64,000 nucleotides of DNA from Diplolepis rosae (Eukaryota; Arthropoda; Insecta; Hymenoptera; Diplolepididae), in assembly GCA_030998225.1 (NCBI GenBank), contig JAPYXD010000742.1:1612001-1676000 (forward strand), read 5' to 3'. The position numbers and the translations under genes are program-made. The notes under the pieces are model-generated. The model was not told the origin of the DNA, did no database searches, and saw only the letters and a program-made list of their open reading frames with translations. This document shows, in pieces, positions 40,368 to 51,072 of the stretch. Numbering within the stretch: the stretch's first letter is position 1; every line of letters starts with the position of its first letter.

Positions 40368-41303
40368 TCAAAACTTGTGACTCTGGAGCGGCGTCTGAGA
40401 GCTCCCAGGTGAATCGCAATTGCGCGGGTCGGAGGGGTGCGAATCGAGGAAGTACCCGATGATGAACCGACGTTCCTCGTGAAGACGCATCAGGACGCGT
40501 ACGGGACGGTCTGGTGGTTCGTGAGGGGCGAGGTGGCGTAGCTCTGCTGGCCGAACCCCCGGGAACAGATGAAACCGTGGGTCCTTGGCTAGGCACCGCT
40601 TGGACGTAGGTGCCCGCGCGTGGGTGTGGCGAAGACGCTTCAGTCGGAGTCGCGGGGACTCCCAGGAGCGAGTTTGCGGGCGGCGTGAACGCGGCGTCTC
40701 CAGCACGTGGTCGTACTCCGCGGCGTCACGGCGCGGACGATGTACCCGGAGTGGAGGACGGTTTCCTCGTGGAGGTGTTGCCGGGGACTCGGGGACGACG
40801 GTCCGCTGTGCTGGGGACGGTTTGTCTATGCGCCCGTAGGGGACACTCCTCCCTGGTGTGAGGATCGGGGATAATTCGAGGGGAACCTCGAGCACGTCCG
40901 GGTCCTCAGTTGAAGGACGATCCCAAGTCGGTGTAGGTGAGGAGCCTGTCGATGGATACTCACACGCCGTTAATCCCCGGGATGGTGTTGCCGGGGATTC
41001 GGGGACGACGTTCAGCGATGCCGGGGACGGTTTGGCTGCACGTCCACAGGAGACACGTCCCCCTGGCGTGAGGATCGGGGAGAACTCGAGGGGAACCTCT
41101 AGCACATCCGCATCCTCGGTCGGAGAATGATCCCCCGGATTGAAGTTTTGAACCCCGAGCCTGGCGGCCGCTTCTAGTCTCGCGGCGTGTGCGCGACGAC
41201 GACGATTGTTCGGCCTCTTTCTTCCCATAGCCTGCGAAGAAACATCTTTATTAGTGGGGTTGAACAACGTCCGCTTAAATGTGGGAGGGAGTTGGGGCCT
41301 CAC
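40368..41303 (-). CDS. GC-rich, proline/arginine-rich ORF with internal repeats
   Basis: A 311-codon frame in an isolated GC-rich island. Start region NNRRRRAHAARLEAAARL is basic. Residues about 60-110 and 125-180 are two copies of a roughly 55-residue unit (TED.DVLEVPLE.SPILTPG.....VVPESPATP). The C-terminal part (about 250-290) has HLAPHEPPDRPVRVLMRLHEERRFIIGYF, which looks like a folded strand-rich piece. No known domain was recognised. Composition differs sharply from the surroundings. It could be the structural ORF of an inserted retroelement or virus-like insertion, or an orphan gene; opposite-strand ORFs here come from the GC content. Confidence 0.4.
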   Translation of the reverse strand: MRPQLPPTFKRTLFNPTNKDVSSQAMGRKRPNNRRRRAHAARLEAAARLGVQNFNPGDHSPTEDADVLEVPLEFSPILTPGGRVSCGRAAKPSPASLNVVPESPATPSRGLTACEYPSTGSSPTPTWDRPSTEDPDVLEVPLELSPILTPGRSVPYGRIDKPSPAQRTVVPESPATPPRGNRPPLRVHRPRRDAAEYDHVLETPRSRRPQTRSWESPRLRLKRLRHTHARAPTSKRCLAKDPRFHLFPGVRPAELRHLAPHEPPDRPVRVLMRLHEERRFIIGYFLDSHPSDPRNCDSPGSSQTPLQSHKF

Positions 41304-41689
41304 TATCCCTTGCTCTTACACTGGTCCGTTCGGTGGGCATCCACCGAGGGACCGCCGCGTTCGAACGTGGGGAGAGAATGAGGGAGGTAGGGAGTGGCCG
41401 TCGAACTCTCCTGCCGGTCCGAGTCAGCGTGCGTTCGCTGCTGAACCGATGCTTTCGAGTTCGGGGCACCTTAGGAAGGAACACAGGGTAAAAGTCACGG
41501 GACACACTATCATACACTCTAACACGAATGAAATACTCACTTATATTAACTTTAAACTGTTGGCTTTTATTGGAAGTTAAAAGAGTCTACACTATAGAAA
41601 AAAAACTTTTTAGTCAGATGCTGACGAGGGACGTATGTCTGCTCGTCTCAAGGCGCGGTAAACAAGTCAAGTCTCTCTGCAAGAGAATC

Positions 41690-41870
41690 TCTCCGGTGCG
41701 TGGCGTCACCCCGGCGCGCGCCGCTGGTACTCGGAGAGAGGGTAGGTCCTTGATAGAAGAACGACATCACGGCCAATCTGGCAGGCCCGTGTCGTTCAGC
41801 GCGCGTCGCTGTTATTCGGAGAGAGGGTAGGCCCGTGATAGAAGAGCAACATTCCCACCAATCACGTCGG
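41690..41870. repeat. Tandem pair of about 85-bp GC-rich units
   Basis: Two units containing CGCGCG.CGCTG, TTCGGAGAGAGGGTAGG or its close variant, and TGATAGAAGA, at about 41715 and 41798. They lie upstream of the proline-rich ORF on its strand. Confidence 0.7.
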
Positions 41871-41929
41871 TCCGTGGCGCCCAGGAAGGGTCTGCCGCGG
41901 GGTGGGGATGTCACGTGCCCTCTCCCACC

Positions 41930-43040
41930 GTCTCTCCATGTTCCGCTCGTTGCTCGAAATCTATTAATAATAAAAATAAAAATAAAACTATTCTAATTAA
42001 TTATTACAAATGTTTATAATTAATGCTTAAATATCTAACGTAAATAAATGCAGTAACAGTAGAGAAATTAAAACTGATTGTGCGTAACTCTAATTATTAA
42101 TACTGCGTATACTAGTTTTACCCAATAACATATTGCATTATTATTTATATATAATTGTAACTTAATCATAAATGGTTTCTCGGTCTAACATTAAAAAAAA
42201 ATATTCTCTATTAATATTTAAAACTAAAACAAACCAATATGCAAGTAACAGCGAGATTATAATTAATTATTATTAGTTACTATTACACACAGCTCGCGAC
42301 CTTACTTGCAATTATTTCATATATCTCTACGTGTCCTACTATAAATCGGCCATATTATAATTAACAATTTATACAACAACAAAAATATACAACAAACTAC
42401 CAGCTCAGATATAAGAGCGCAAAGGACAGGTAATAATTCCGTTGGTTAGAAAGAGAGGTCCAGGGTCCGACCGTACCGAGACTGTGAATAGGGACCCTAA
42501 GTGTGCAGACAAAAGGCATGCAATTAAAGTGTCTGCGAAATTATTACTGGCCTGGCTCACAGATGTTCTGGAATTCGGAAAACATATCGTAAAACTATAA
42601 AATGGAAATCTAAAATATTGTGTTGAAAAGCCGGCTGGCAGACGTTTCTATAATATGTAAAGAGGTTTGAAAACTTAATTGCCTAATTTAGAAATGCTTG
42701 GATATTGCAATGGTTCGGCAATCAACTAAAGGAAAAGGTCATCTTTAGAGGAGATTAGAATCCGACTTAGGTTTTCCCCGATTTATGATGTATACGCCGG
42801 TGGCGTGTATCAAAAAATTTGCAAGTTCTGGCTTCGAAAAAAATTTTACAATAATATATTAATATTGATATAATACATTTTACCAATAATATACTCATCT
42901 TCATTAATAACGTAATAATAATTAAACTATGAACTAAATACATTAACTTATACATGAGTGATTTTTTATTATCATCGATTAGTAGTTTTACCTTTTATTT
43001 AAATTGACAGAGTAGAACAATGATTGAAATTTGTAAATTT
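41930..43040. other. AT-rich sequence, no gene seen
   Basis: Nothing recognised. Confidence 0.35.
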
Positions 43041-43047
43041 TACTTAC

Positions 43048-43187
43048 AAAGTGGCTTCGACACCACGGTTTCCTGGTGCGGCATATTTAGAGTTAGATGT
43101 AAAATATTCCAACACCATAAACATAGAAATTTTTGGAAGATTTCCCGAGTCTGATTTTACGAAGCCACTATCCACCTTAGGAGGCAT
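43048..43187 (-). pseudogene. First exon of a SWIM/YqaJ-type transposon protein
   Basis: The minus strand reads MPPKVDSGFVKSDSGNLPKISMFMVLEYFTSNSKYAAPGNRGVEAT up to a GTAAGT donor (complement of 43042-43047). The LPxIxxFMVxEYF and RGVE pattern matches the N-terminus of insect transposon-encoded proteins with SWIM zinc fingers and YqaJ-like nucleases. No following exon was found within 1 kb downstream, so this is likely a truncated copy. Family match is from memory. Confidence 0.5.
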
Positions 43188-43399
43188 TTTTCAATGAACA
43201 AACCAGTTTTTTAATTATTTAGAACTTTGTTTGCACTTGGTTTGCATGTTGCCGATACGAAAATACAACGGTTTGACGTCACATTTTCAAGAGCCAATCA
43301 GAGACGCTTGACCGCCAAAGCGATCCGTTTCAAATGTTTCTTTGAATCCATCGCAAATCAACAATTAATGAGTAAAAAAAACGCCATTGTAATTATTTT

Positions 43400-44489
43400 T
43401 TATGTAATATAAACTTTGGATTGCATATATAAAATGGCATAATTTGTTTGCATGCAAATTCCCAACTTACCAATAAACTGTAGAATCTTGTGGACAGTAA
43501 CAGGCATATAATACCATGGGTATAAACGTACATAGAGCTGAGCGGTCTCAAAAATATATGTCTGAAATTCGACCAGGTCCGTTGCCTCTGAACTTGTCAA
43601 CTTGTGTAGAATATAAGCAAATCTTTCTATTAACTCTAAATTTGCTTCGGCAATCTCTACGGTTAATTCAGGATCAGAAAAAAAACCTTCTTGCAGTATT
43701 CCCATAATTGAAGTACTGAATTTGTTTTTTCTGCTGTCTGACGAATTCATAAAGTATTGGCCTGCAATATATTGTTGAAGATGGTTTAGGATTTTGCCAT
43801 ACCGCTGTATGTTCTGGATCCTCTAAAAGAAGTTAGAATGATACCATTGAAGCAGTAAAAATACTCTCATCAACTATGTCTGGATCATTTTTCTTTTGTT
43901 TGTATGTGCTTTGACTTGAAGAACCATCACAACCATATTTTATAATAAATCTCATATTATAAGGTTCCTTTTGGAAAGGAAGAGAAACAGTAGGGTCTTT
44001 AAATAACCTGTGTATCGTATGATCCAATAATGATTGTAAATTGATTTCAAATCCTCTTTGACTTACTTTCATCAAACTTGGATAGCATTCTTCTTATGCT
44101 TTTGCTACATATTTATAAGGTGGATAAATGTTAGCGTTCCTACTGCTTGCTTGGATGTGAATAATTTGACACTGATTTTTTGTCAGATCAGCTTGCTCCA
44201 TTAGTGCTAAAACTTCCTCTGATGTGTAAAAAATTAGGCAGTCATTAGTATTTTCACGCTCGCCAGAAGATGACTTTAGATCCATGATCTTTGATATTTT
44301 CTTTCTATCAGAAACTGTCAGTGAGCGTAAAAATGCTTCTTGAATTTCGCTTTCAGTGTATGCTTCTTCTATTTTTATTATTTTTATTCTTTTCGTGAAA
44401 GTAGAACATTCTGCAAAATCACTAGAGTTTAGCCTTCCACGCTTTTCATTGTTTTCAGAATTAAATTTCATAATCAAATTTGTGCTCAA
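43400..44489 (-). pseudogene. Transib/RAG1-like transposase pseudogene
   Basis: Order on the minus strand: an N-terminal region (44489-44096) ending NANIYPPYKYVAKA, stop at 44093; then EECYP, GFEINLQSLLDHTIHRL, IIKYGCDGSSSQSTYKQ (44075-43860); stop; then AVWQNPKPSSTIYCRPILYEF (about 43790-43730) and, after a frame slip, SDPELTVEIAEANLELIERFAYILHKL and LYVRLYPWYYMPVTVHKIL (43670-43450). These blocks match Transib-superfamily transposases, relatives of RAG1; the Asp of GCDGSS is the likely first catalytic acid. The central part with the second acid is deleted and the C-terminus with the catalytic Glu is lost. Terminal CAC-type repeats were not found. Confidence 0.75.
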
Positions 44490-44569
44490 CCAAACTGCGA
44501 ACTTTTTTTCCGTGCGAAGCGAGCAGGGAGAGACGACGGGGCGCTGCTTTGTCCCTTCCTTGTCGCTCT

Positions 44570-44950
44570 CGCACGCGAGAACGATTCATTCTACTTCTCC
44601 TTATTCTCCTCGCTTCCTCCTTGTAACAATTGCGTCTTCAGGTCTTTTTATAAGTAGGGTGTACTTTGGACCGTATATCGATTCTCCAAAGCATTAATTC
44701 TCTCAGGCGCAGTGGACTTCACGCTGGAAATTCTAAGAATTTTCAGATGCGCATTATCATTCTAAAGAAAGGCGCCTAAAAATTCTTAGAATCTCTAGCG
44801 TGAAGTTCAGTGCGCCTAGGAGAATTAATGCTTTCGAGAATCGATATATGGTCCAAAGTACACCCTACCTTTTTATAGATTTTATGCTGTCGATTTTCGA
44901 CTTCGAGTTGAGATTGAGAATTGTATTATTCTCGACTCCGTGCAAAAGAG
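44570..44950. repeat. Palindrome, about 110-bp strong arms
   Basis: 44641-44755 and 44762-44878 pair with few mismatches: the block GGGTGTACTTTGGACC mirrors GGTCCAAAGTACACCC, and TTCTAAGAATTTT mirrors its complement. Weaker pairing extends outward to about 44570 and 44950. It is a fold-back MITE-like structure with no coding content. Confidence 0.82.
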
Positions 44951-44999
44951 GCGGGAAGCAGACGACAATTTCGAATTCACGAAATATGTATTTGAAGAA

Positions 45000-45590
45000 A
45001 TAACACTTCTTTTTTCAATATTTTTGAAAAAATCTGCTTGATGTAAGCATCTGAAAGGTCCTAAAAAATTGTATAAGGATTTTAACACTTAAAAAATAAA
45101 CTTTTAGTAAAATTTTATACCAATCAATATTTAGAATTTTAACCAATATATAAATTCAAAAAAAATTTTAGGTTTTAAAATTAAAGCTTAAATCATAAAT
45201 TTCTAATTTCCATACATCTTACCCATACATTTAAAACATTTTTAATCAGAGAGTTATTCTCTATTAAGAAGAATGTCATAATAGCAAATTTAAACTTCTA
45301 TATAAGTCTAAAATTGATATTCTAAATTTTATGCTAGAAATATTTTCATCTTACGATTTTGTAACGAAAAATGAAATGCTCTACGTAAAGGAAAATTGAA
45401 AAAAGCACAAATTCCACATTTTTGAAAAAAATTGTTTATAACATTTCTAAGCTTTAACAATTTATATATATTCTGACTGAGAATCACTCTCAGAATAACT
45501 TAAAGCATTTTTAGCTAAGAGCAAATGTTTTTCAACCAAAATTACGATATTTGGCTATTTGCTAATTTAATTTGTTTATAATAATTAGAG
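45000..45590. other. AT-rich sequence, no gene seen
   Basis: Nothing recognised. Confidence 0.35.
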
Positions 45591-45593
45591 CAT

Positions 45594-46328
45594 ACAATAA
45601 CGAAGTTATTTGTATTATGGGAGTACTCTTGCGTTGATTCAAGATGATTTTCATTACATGCTTTGAGTAAACAAATAATAAATAAACAAATCAACATTCA
45701 AAAATCTATGACCAAGGTGCTCTTTGAAATTTAGTGCACTTTAATTTAAAAAAAAATCAATTTTTTCCATGAAAAAAATTTGAAATACAGAAAAATAATT
45801 TTATTAATAAATTTTATTTTTGCCCCAACTTTTTTTCTTATCGCTTCTTACCAAATTTTAAACAATTATGCGATTTTAATAAATAACAAATCACTTTTTC
45901 AAGAAAAAGATTCCCTACAACTTAACCATTTCCAACTTTCGAAAATGCATATGTTATTATCAAATTCAGCAATTTGTTTATAAAAATTTCATTGTGGAAA
46001 TTTTTTTTTAATGATTTCAGCCATGAATTGATTCATGTTTTTTTAGAATCGCATAATTTTTTTAAATTTGGTAAGAAGCGATAAGAAAAAAAGTTGGTTT
46101 AAAAATAAAATTTATTAAAAAAATTATGTTTCTGTGTTTCAAATTTTTTTCATGTAAAATAATACAATAACGAAGTTATTTGTATTATGGGAGTACTCTT
46201 GCGTTGATTCAAGATGATTTTCATTACATGCTTTGAGTAAACAAATAATAAATAAACAAATCAACATTCAAAAATCTATGACCAAGGTGCTCTTTGAAAT
46301 TTAGTGCACTTTAATTTAAAAAAAAAAT
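45594..46328. repeat. Hairpin flanked by identical about 160-bp direct repeats
   Basis: Copies at 45594-45759 and 46163-46330 (ACAATAACGAAGTTATTTG start, TTAGTGCACTTTAATTT end) are identical apart from one A in a homopolymer. Between them is an imperfect palindrome (about 45765-46155): the left arm CTTATCGCTTCTTACCAAATTT is mirrored on the right. Confidence 0.88.
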
Positions 46329-46570
46329 CAATCGCAAATCGGGGCAGCATTGAAAGAAGTAGACTTTTTTGAACGAAAAATATGCGTTTGGTCTCACTGT
46401 GAGACGGTTCACAACAAGAGTTCAACTCGAGTGCCATTTTTATACCTCCCTCGGAAAATGAGGCGCTAGAGAAGGACATATTTAAACTGAGCCTAAACCC
46501 AGTTATACCAATCTCCAGTAAATTGAATAAAAATAACTCGACAACCAAATTGGTCTACAGTCTTTATTTC
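46322..46570 (-). repeat. Dispersed repeat, partner of 39215-39345
   Basis: Inverted similarity to 39232-39345 (TCGCAAATCGGGG, ATATGCGTTTGGTCTCACTGTGAGACGGTTCAC region), plus a direct TTTATTTCGCTATAATTT block near 46561-46578. Confidence 0.6.
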
Positions 46571-46579
46571 GCTATAATT

Positions 46580-47100
46580 TTTTTTGACGTTATACCTACT
46601 CACGTTAAACAACTTTCAATTTTTTTTATTTCTGAACATACTCAAATAATATTTAGTAAAATTACATATATAGATATTATAATAATTCATGTTTCTGTAA
46701 TGCCTTGCTTGCAAATTCAGTGTTAAATAGATTGTCCGTGAAGCTGATATACAAAATTGTTTTCTTGAAAAATACACACCTTCGTCCACTCGTTAAAATC
46801 ACCATAAACGTCTCGAATTCCTTGACTAGGTATAGGACAATAGTCTTCTTCAAGGAGGAAAAGAACCTCTCAGGATTGCTTATAAAAAAAATTGTCAGTC
46901 AGCAAAGCCACATGTCCCGAGTCGGTTTCTAAAACAGTTCAGATCATTCTGAGAGACTCCGGTAACAAAGTCTTCAAGAAAAGTTTTCAAAATTTAAACC
47001 TTGTTCGCGATTGTCATTAATAATCAATTGGGCATCCTCCTTTAACAATAAAATTTCGAAAAATTTCCAGTCGGTTCATTTGTAAAATTGTAAAATGTAA
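46580..47100. other. AT-rich sequence, no gene seen
   Basis: Nothing recognised. Confidence 0.3.
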
Positions 47101-47104
47101 AACT

Positions 47105-47862
47105 TCATTTTGAATTGCAAGCTATGAGAATATCGAATATGCGACAACGAGCTGGTGTAAATTGTACTTCCTCCTCAAAGATTTGAGGAAAGTCAGTTCT
47201 TTTTAAAACGTCTATATAAATAGAGAGAACATGTAGCTTTCTATCATGACTATGAGCACATTTGTCACATGTGTAGCACTGTCTTAAACTATATGTTTCT
47301 CTCATTAACTGCGCACACAATTTATCTATAACTGCTGCGCAATCTATTCAAACGCACTGATTTTCAGTATTTTCATTGCTTGCTTTGAATAAGGGATATA
47401 AAATTTCGGCCCGTTGTTTATATATTTGGCTGCTTATTCCCTTTTCGGCTGCTATCCCAGTAAGCTCAAAGAAGCGATTTTCAGTGGCAAGTATATTAAT
47501 TTGCGCTCTAAATAGATGTCCGTCTACATAAGTGCCAAGTATCAACTGGAAGAGACTATCGAAAGGACAAGTATTGTTCAATGCCAATTTTTTATCATGA
47601 ATCTTGATTGGTTTTAATTTCATGACACTCCCGTTTTTTAAAATGGGTACTGCTGACAGTTTTTTATGAAATAGAAATTCATTGTCCAAATATAAATCAT
47701 TGGGCTTAACAGATGCATTATCATTTAAACCTCTCCAGTTTTCTTCGTGTCTAATGGAAGCGATTTCATCTGTCGACTGTTTGCATGACAAACACAGTCG
47801 TTCTTCCCCATATCCTTCTGATTCTATATCTATGACTTCAGATTCAATGGTATTTAATTATC
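47105..47862 (-). pseudogene. Ubiquitin-protease-like (Cys-box) transposon protein relic
   Basis: The minus strand reads CLSCKQSTDEIASIRHEENWRGLNDNASVKPNDLYL, then VPILKNGSVMKLKPIKIHDKKLALNNTCPFDSLFQLILGTYVDGH. The NTCPFDSLFQ box resembles the Cys box of ubiquitin-specific proteases (N-T-C-x-x-x-S-x-x-Q). A stop after ENQCV (47348) is followed by CAQLMRETYSLRQCYTCDKCAHSHDRKL with paired Cys, probably a zinc motif. Similar proteins are transposon-linked in insects. Whether it belonged to one element with the Transib or SWIM fragments nearby is unknown. Confidence 0.5.
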
Positions 47863-48182
47863 CATCGTAGATAGAGTAAAGCGTTAAAAAAATGTGAAAA
47901 AACTAAAACATAAGAAAGGCAAACGATAACTTTTGAATGAAGAAAATAAGGAGAAACTGACGCTATGCCAAAAAAACAAAAATGACTGCAAATCCTGTCA
48001 TTTTTGAGTCAATATAGAAGCAGACTTATTCCCAAATATGTCACGTTATAATGTAAAATATGACACATGCAATTCTTTCAGTATAAAGTTACAATTTTTC
48101 TTATTATTATTATTATAGTTCTGGATTCACATTTTTGATATTAAGAATTATTTTGGACATCTTTTATAGAAATTTTATCAGC

Positions 48183-49040
48183 ATGGTCTCTACATGTCCA
48201 TGCAGGGGTGCACTTTTTGTGCACACAAATTGATAGTGAATTTTAGTGAAAGTCGTATCTACATAGCCATGTAGGGGTGCATTTCGGTTTTAAGGGTTGC
48301 AGCCCAAAAACCGATATAAACATATTTGAGGAGCCCGAAAATCAGAGAGTATTCCTAGACCATAAAATTTCCAAAAACATGATTTTTAGCCAAAGTCGTG
48401 TTTACATGATCATGCAGGGGTGCATTTTACTGCTAAGGGTTGTAGACCAAAAATCGATATAAACATATTTGACGAGCCCAAAAATCATAGAATCTTTCTA
48501 GACCATAAAGTTTGCAAAAAGATGAATTATAGTGAAAGTCGTCTCTACATTGCCATGCAGGGATGCATTTTCGTGTTAAGGGTTGGAGCCCAAAAATCGA
48601 TATAGACATATTTGAATAGCCCAAAAATCATAGAGTCTTCCTAGACCATAAAATTTACAAAAAGAAGAATTTAAGTGAAAGTCGCCTCTACATGGCCATG
48701 CAGGGGTGTATTTTAGTGTTAAGGGCTGGAGCCCAAACATCGATATGGACATATTTGAAGAGCCCTAAAATCAAAGAGTATTCCTAGACCATAAAGTTTG
48801 CAAAAAGATCAATTTCAGTGAAAGTCGCCTCTACATTGTCATGCAGGGGTGCATTTTCTTGTTAAGGGTTGGAGCCCAAAAATCGATATAAACATATTTG
48901 AAGAGTCAGAAAATCAGAGAGTATTCCAAGATCATAAAATTTCCAAAAACATGATTTTTAGGCAAAGTCGTGTCTATATGATCATGCAGGCGTGCATTTT
49001 TATGTTAAGGGTTGGAGCCCAAAAATCGATATAGACTTTT
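48183..49040 (+). repeat. 143-bp satellite array, six units plus a partial
   Basis: AAAGTCG...TCTACAT starts recur at about 48250, 48393, 48534, 48677, 48820 and 48963 (141-143 bp spacing), with a partial unit at 48183. Each unit has CATGCAGGGGTGCATTTT, AAGGGTTGGAGCCC, AAATCGATATA.ACATATTTGA and CCATAAA. The short open frames in each unit are a by-product of the repeat. Confidence 0.93.
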
Positions 49041-49330
49041 TTAATGAGCCCGAAAATAGCCCAATATTCTGAAATAGTTTTTTTTGTTCAAAATGTATTT
49101 TCCAAAATTAAGGTTTGCTTTTCGGTGATAGGGGTTGTTTTTTCAAAAATTATTCTTGTGTATTTGAAAAGCCCGAAAATAGCCCGAAATTCTGGGGTAG
49201 TTGATACCACCGAAAATGTCTTTTTAAAAATTATGAGTTGCTTGTTAGTGATAGGGGTTGTTTTTTCGAAATTGATTTTGGGGTATTTCAAGAGCCCCAA
49301 AATAGCCCGAAATTCGGGTACAGTCAGCTC
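49041..49330 (+). repeat. Second tandem array, about 125-bp units
   Basis: Units with AGCCCGAAAATAGCCC and GTGATAGGGGTTGTTTTTTC recur at about 49046, 49171 and 49293. It follows directly from the 143-bp array and shares the AGCCC motif, so it may be a diverged relative. Confidence 0.8.
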
Positions 49331-49439
49331 CTCCACCTAAAATTTGGTTTTTTGAGAAAAATACAAGAGCCAAAAAATCGGCATTACCGCCCAAAATTAA
49401 CCCGAAATAGTGGCATAAAGTAAATAGCAATATTCCGTT

Positions 49440-49812
49440 GTGGAGGTGCCAGCTGATCGGACCTGCCATTTCTTCCTGATTGCGTCAACCAATCGATCCA
49501 ATAATGCAGCATAATATGCTCCAGTAATCGTCTAATTTTGCTCCAAAGTGGTCACATGAATGCGTTTTTGGTCGATTTTAATCAATCGCGGCACTCATCT
49601 TGCTTTCTCATGCACATTCACTTTCAGGTCATTCAAAACAATTTTAGCGATTTTATCGATAATTTCTGGTGTACTGGTCTCAATTGTACGACCTGGACTT
49701 GTCATGATTTTTGTGCTCGTACGAGCACAGCGAAATCCGGTAAACGACTTCTGAATCATTCCATACGATGGAGCAGAGTCCGAATAATATTGGGTTAGCA
49801 ACAAAGTCATTT
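49440..49812 (-). pseudogene. Mariner transposase relic, deleted
   Basis: N-terminal part on the minus strand (49812-49595): YYSDSAPSYGMIQKSFTGFRCARTST, TSTPEIIDKIAKIVLNDLKVNV. It then continues with frame breaks to a fragment recalling AYYAALLDRL and RKKWQVRSAG (49540-49445). It has the same lineage as 30045-30265. The catalytic centre is gone. Confidence 0.8.
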
Positions 49813-49869
49813 CTTCTTTTTCATGATTTTCAAAGCAAGTTCATTAATACAAATAACAAACATTAATCA

Positions 49870-50835
49870 ATTATGTATTGACCATTTTGTTTGATGACCT
49901 TTTGCTATCTTTCAGTCAGCTTCATGAATCCGGTTTCGTAAAAAGTTTGGTTCTTAGAGGCAAAAAACTGAATCAACTCATTTTTCACAGCCTCATTTGA
50001 ATCGAATGTTTTTCCATTCAAATGGTTTTGATGTGAACGAAATAAATGATAATCGGATAGTGCAGGGTCAGGACTATACGGCGGATGCGGCATCATTTCC
50101 TATCACTTCCCAGGAAGATGACGCCTCTACGAGTTGCAAATTCTGGACGCTTTTTCTTGATTTCATTGTCCAATTTCATTAGCTGGCGACAGTAGACATT
50201 CGAATTAATAGTTTGGTTCCTCGGGAGCAGTTCAAAATAAACAATACCTTTGAAATCCTACAAAACAGCATAACCTTTCTTTGATGAATATCGGCTTTTG
50301 ATGTCGATTGTGCAGGCTCATCTCGCTTGCTTCATGATCTTTTTCGCACCAAGTTATCGTAAACAACCCACCTTTCATCACCCGTTTTGATTCGCTTTAA
50401 ACATGGGTCGGTTTCGTTACGTTTCAGCAGTAAATTGCAAATGTAAATTCGTTTGGTGAGTTGAATTGCGTTCAATTTATGAGGAACCTAAATATCCAGC
50501 TTATTAACGTAACCAAGTTATTTTAAATGTCTTTCAACGTATGTATGTGATATATTAAGCTTCTGTTTTATCTCTCGTGTCGTACTACGCCGGTTATTTT
50601 CTATCATTTCTTTTATTTTGTCGTCGTCAACTTCAGTTGGGCGTCCAGAGCGTGGTGCATCTTTGAGGTCAAAATCTTCGGAACGAAAACGAGCAAACCA
50701 ATTCTGGCACTGGCGTTCTGTTAATGAGTTTCCATCATAAACATCATACAACTTTTTCCGAGCTTGAATTGCCTTTTTACCTTTTCGGAAGTAATAGAGA
50801 AAAATGTGACGAAAATGACCGTCTCGAATCTCCAT
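49870..50835 (-). pseudogene. Mariner transposase pseudogene, fifth lineage
   Basis: Starts MEIRDGHFRHIFLYYFRKGKKAIQARKKLYDVYDGNSLTERQCQNWFARFRSEDF (50835) with both helix-turn-helix regions to ISHTYVERHLK, then a stop at 50518. Downstream in broken frames: KRIKTGDERWVVYDN (first Asp), ILLNC-type middle, and [31 protein letters not shown] (third acidic site) to KLTER (49905). The HHDNARPH block is damaged. Total span matches a full-length mariner gene of about 345 codons. The TTGGGTTAGCAACAAAGTCAT terminus at 49790 is probably its 3' end. Confidence 0.88.
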
Positions 50836-51072
50836 TACAAATCAATGTAAATCAATTCAAATCAATGCAAAACAATAAATAAACAACAAAACTTGAAACT
50901 TTTTTTTTACTGAATAATCTATAAAACGTCAGCTGTCAAATAACATATACGGTCTGAAATTTTCAATGGAGAAGAACGGCTTCGAACGACTAGTTTCATT
51001 AAATCATCTAGCTATTTTAAATAATACATCTTATGTAAATAAATTATTTTTATTTGGCCCAGAAAAATATAA

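Noticed and set aside
40585..41580. Plus-strand ORFs in the GC-rich island
   Set aside because: Opposite-strand shadows of a GC-rich region; the minus-strand 311-codon ORF has internal repeat structure and is the better candidate.
48277..49034. Series of 61-codon ORFs
   Set aside because: One per satellite unit; by-product of the repeat.
48183..49040. Regular repeats resembling a CRISPR array
   Set aside because: The whole 143-bp unit is repeated without unique spacers; it is a eukaryotic satellite.
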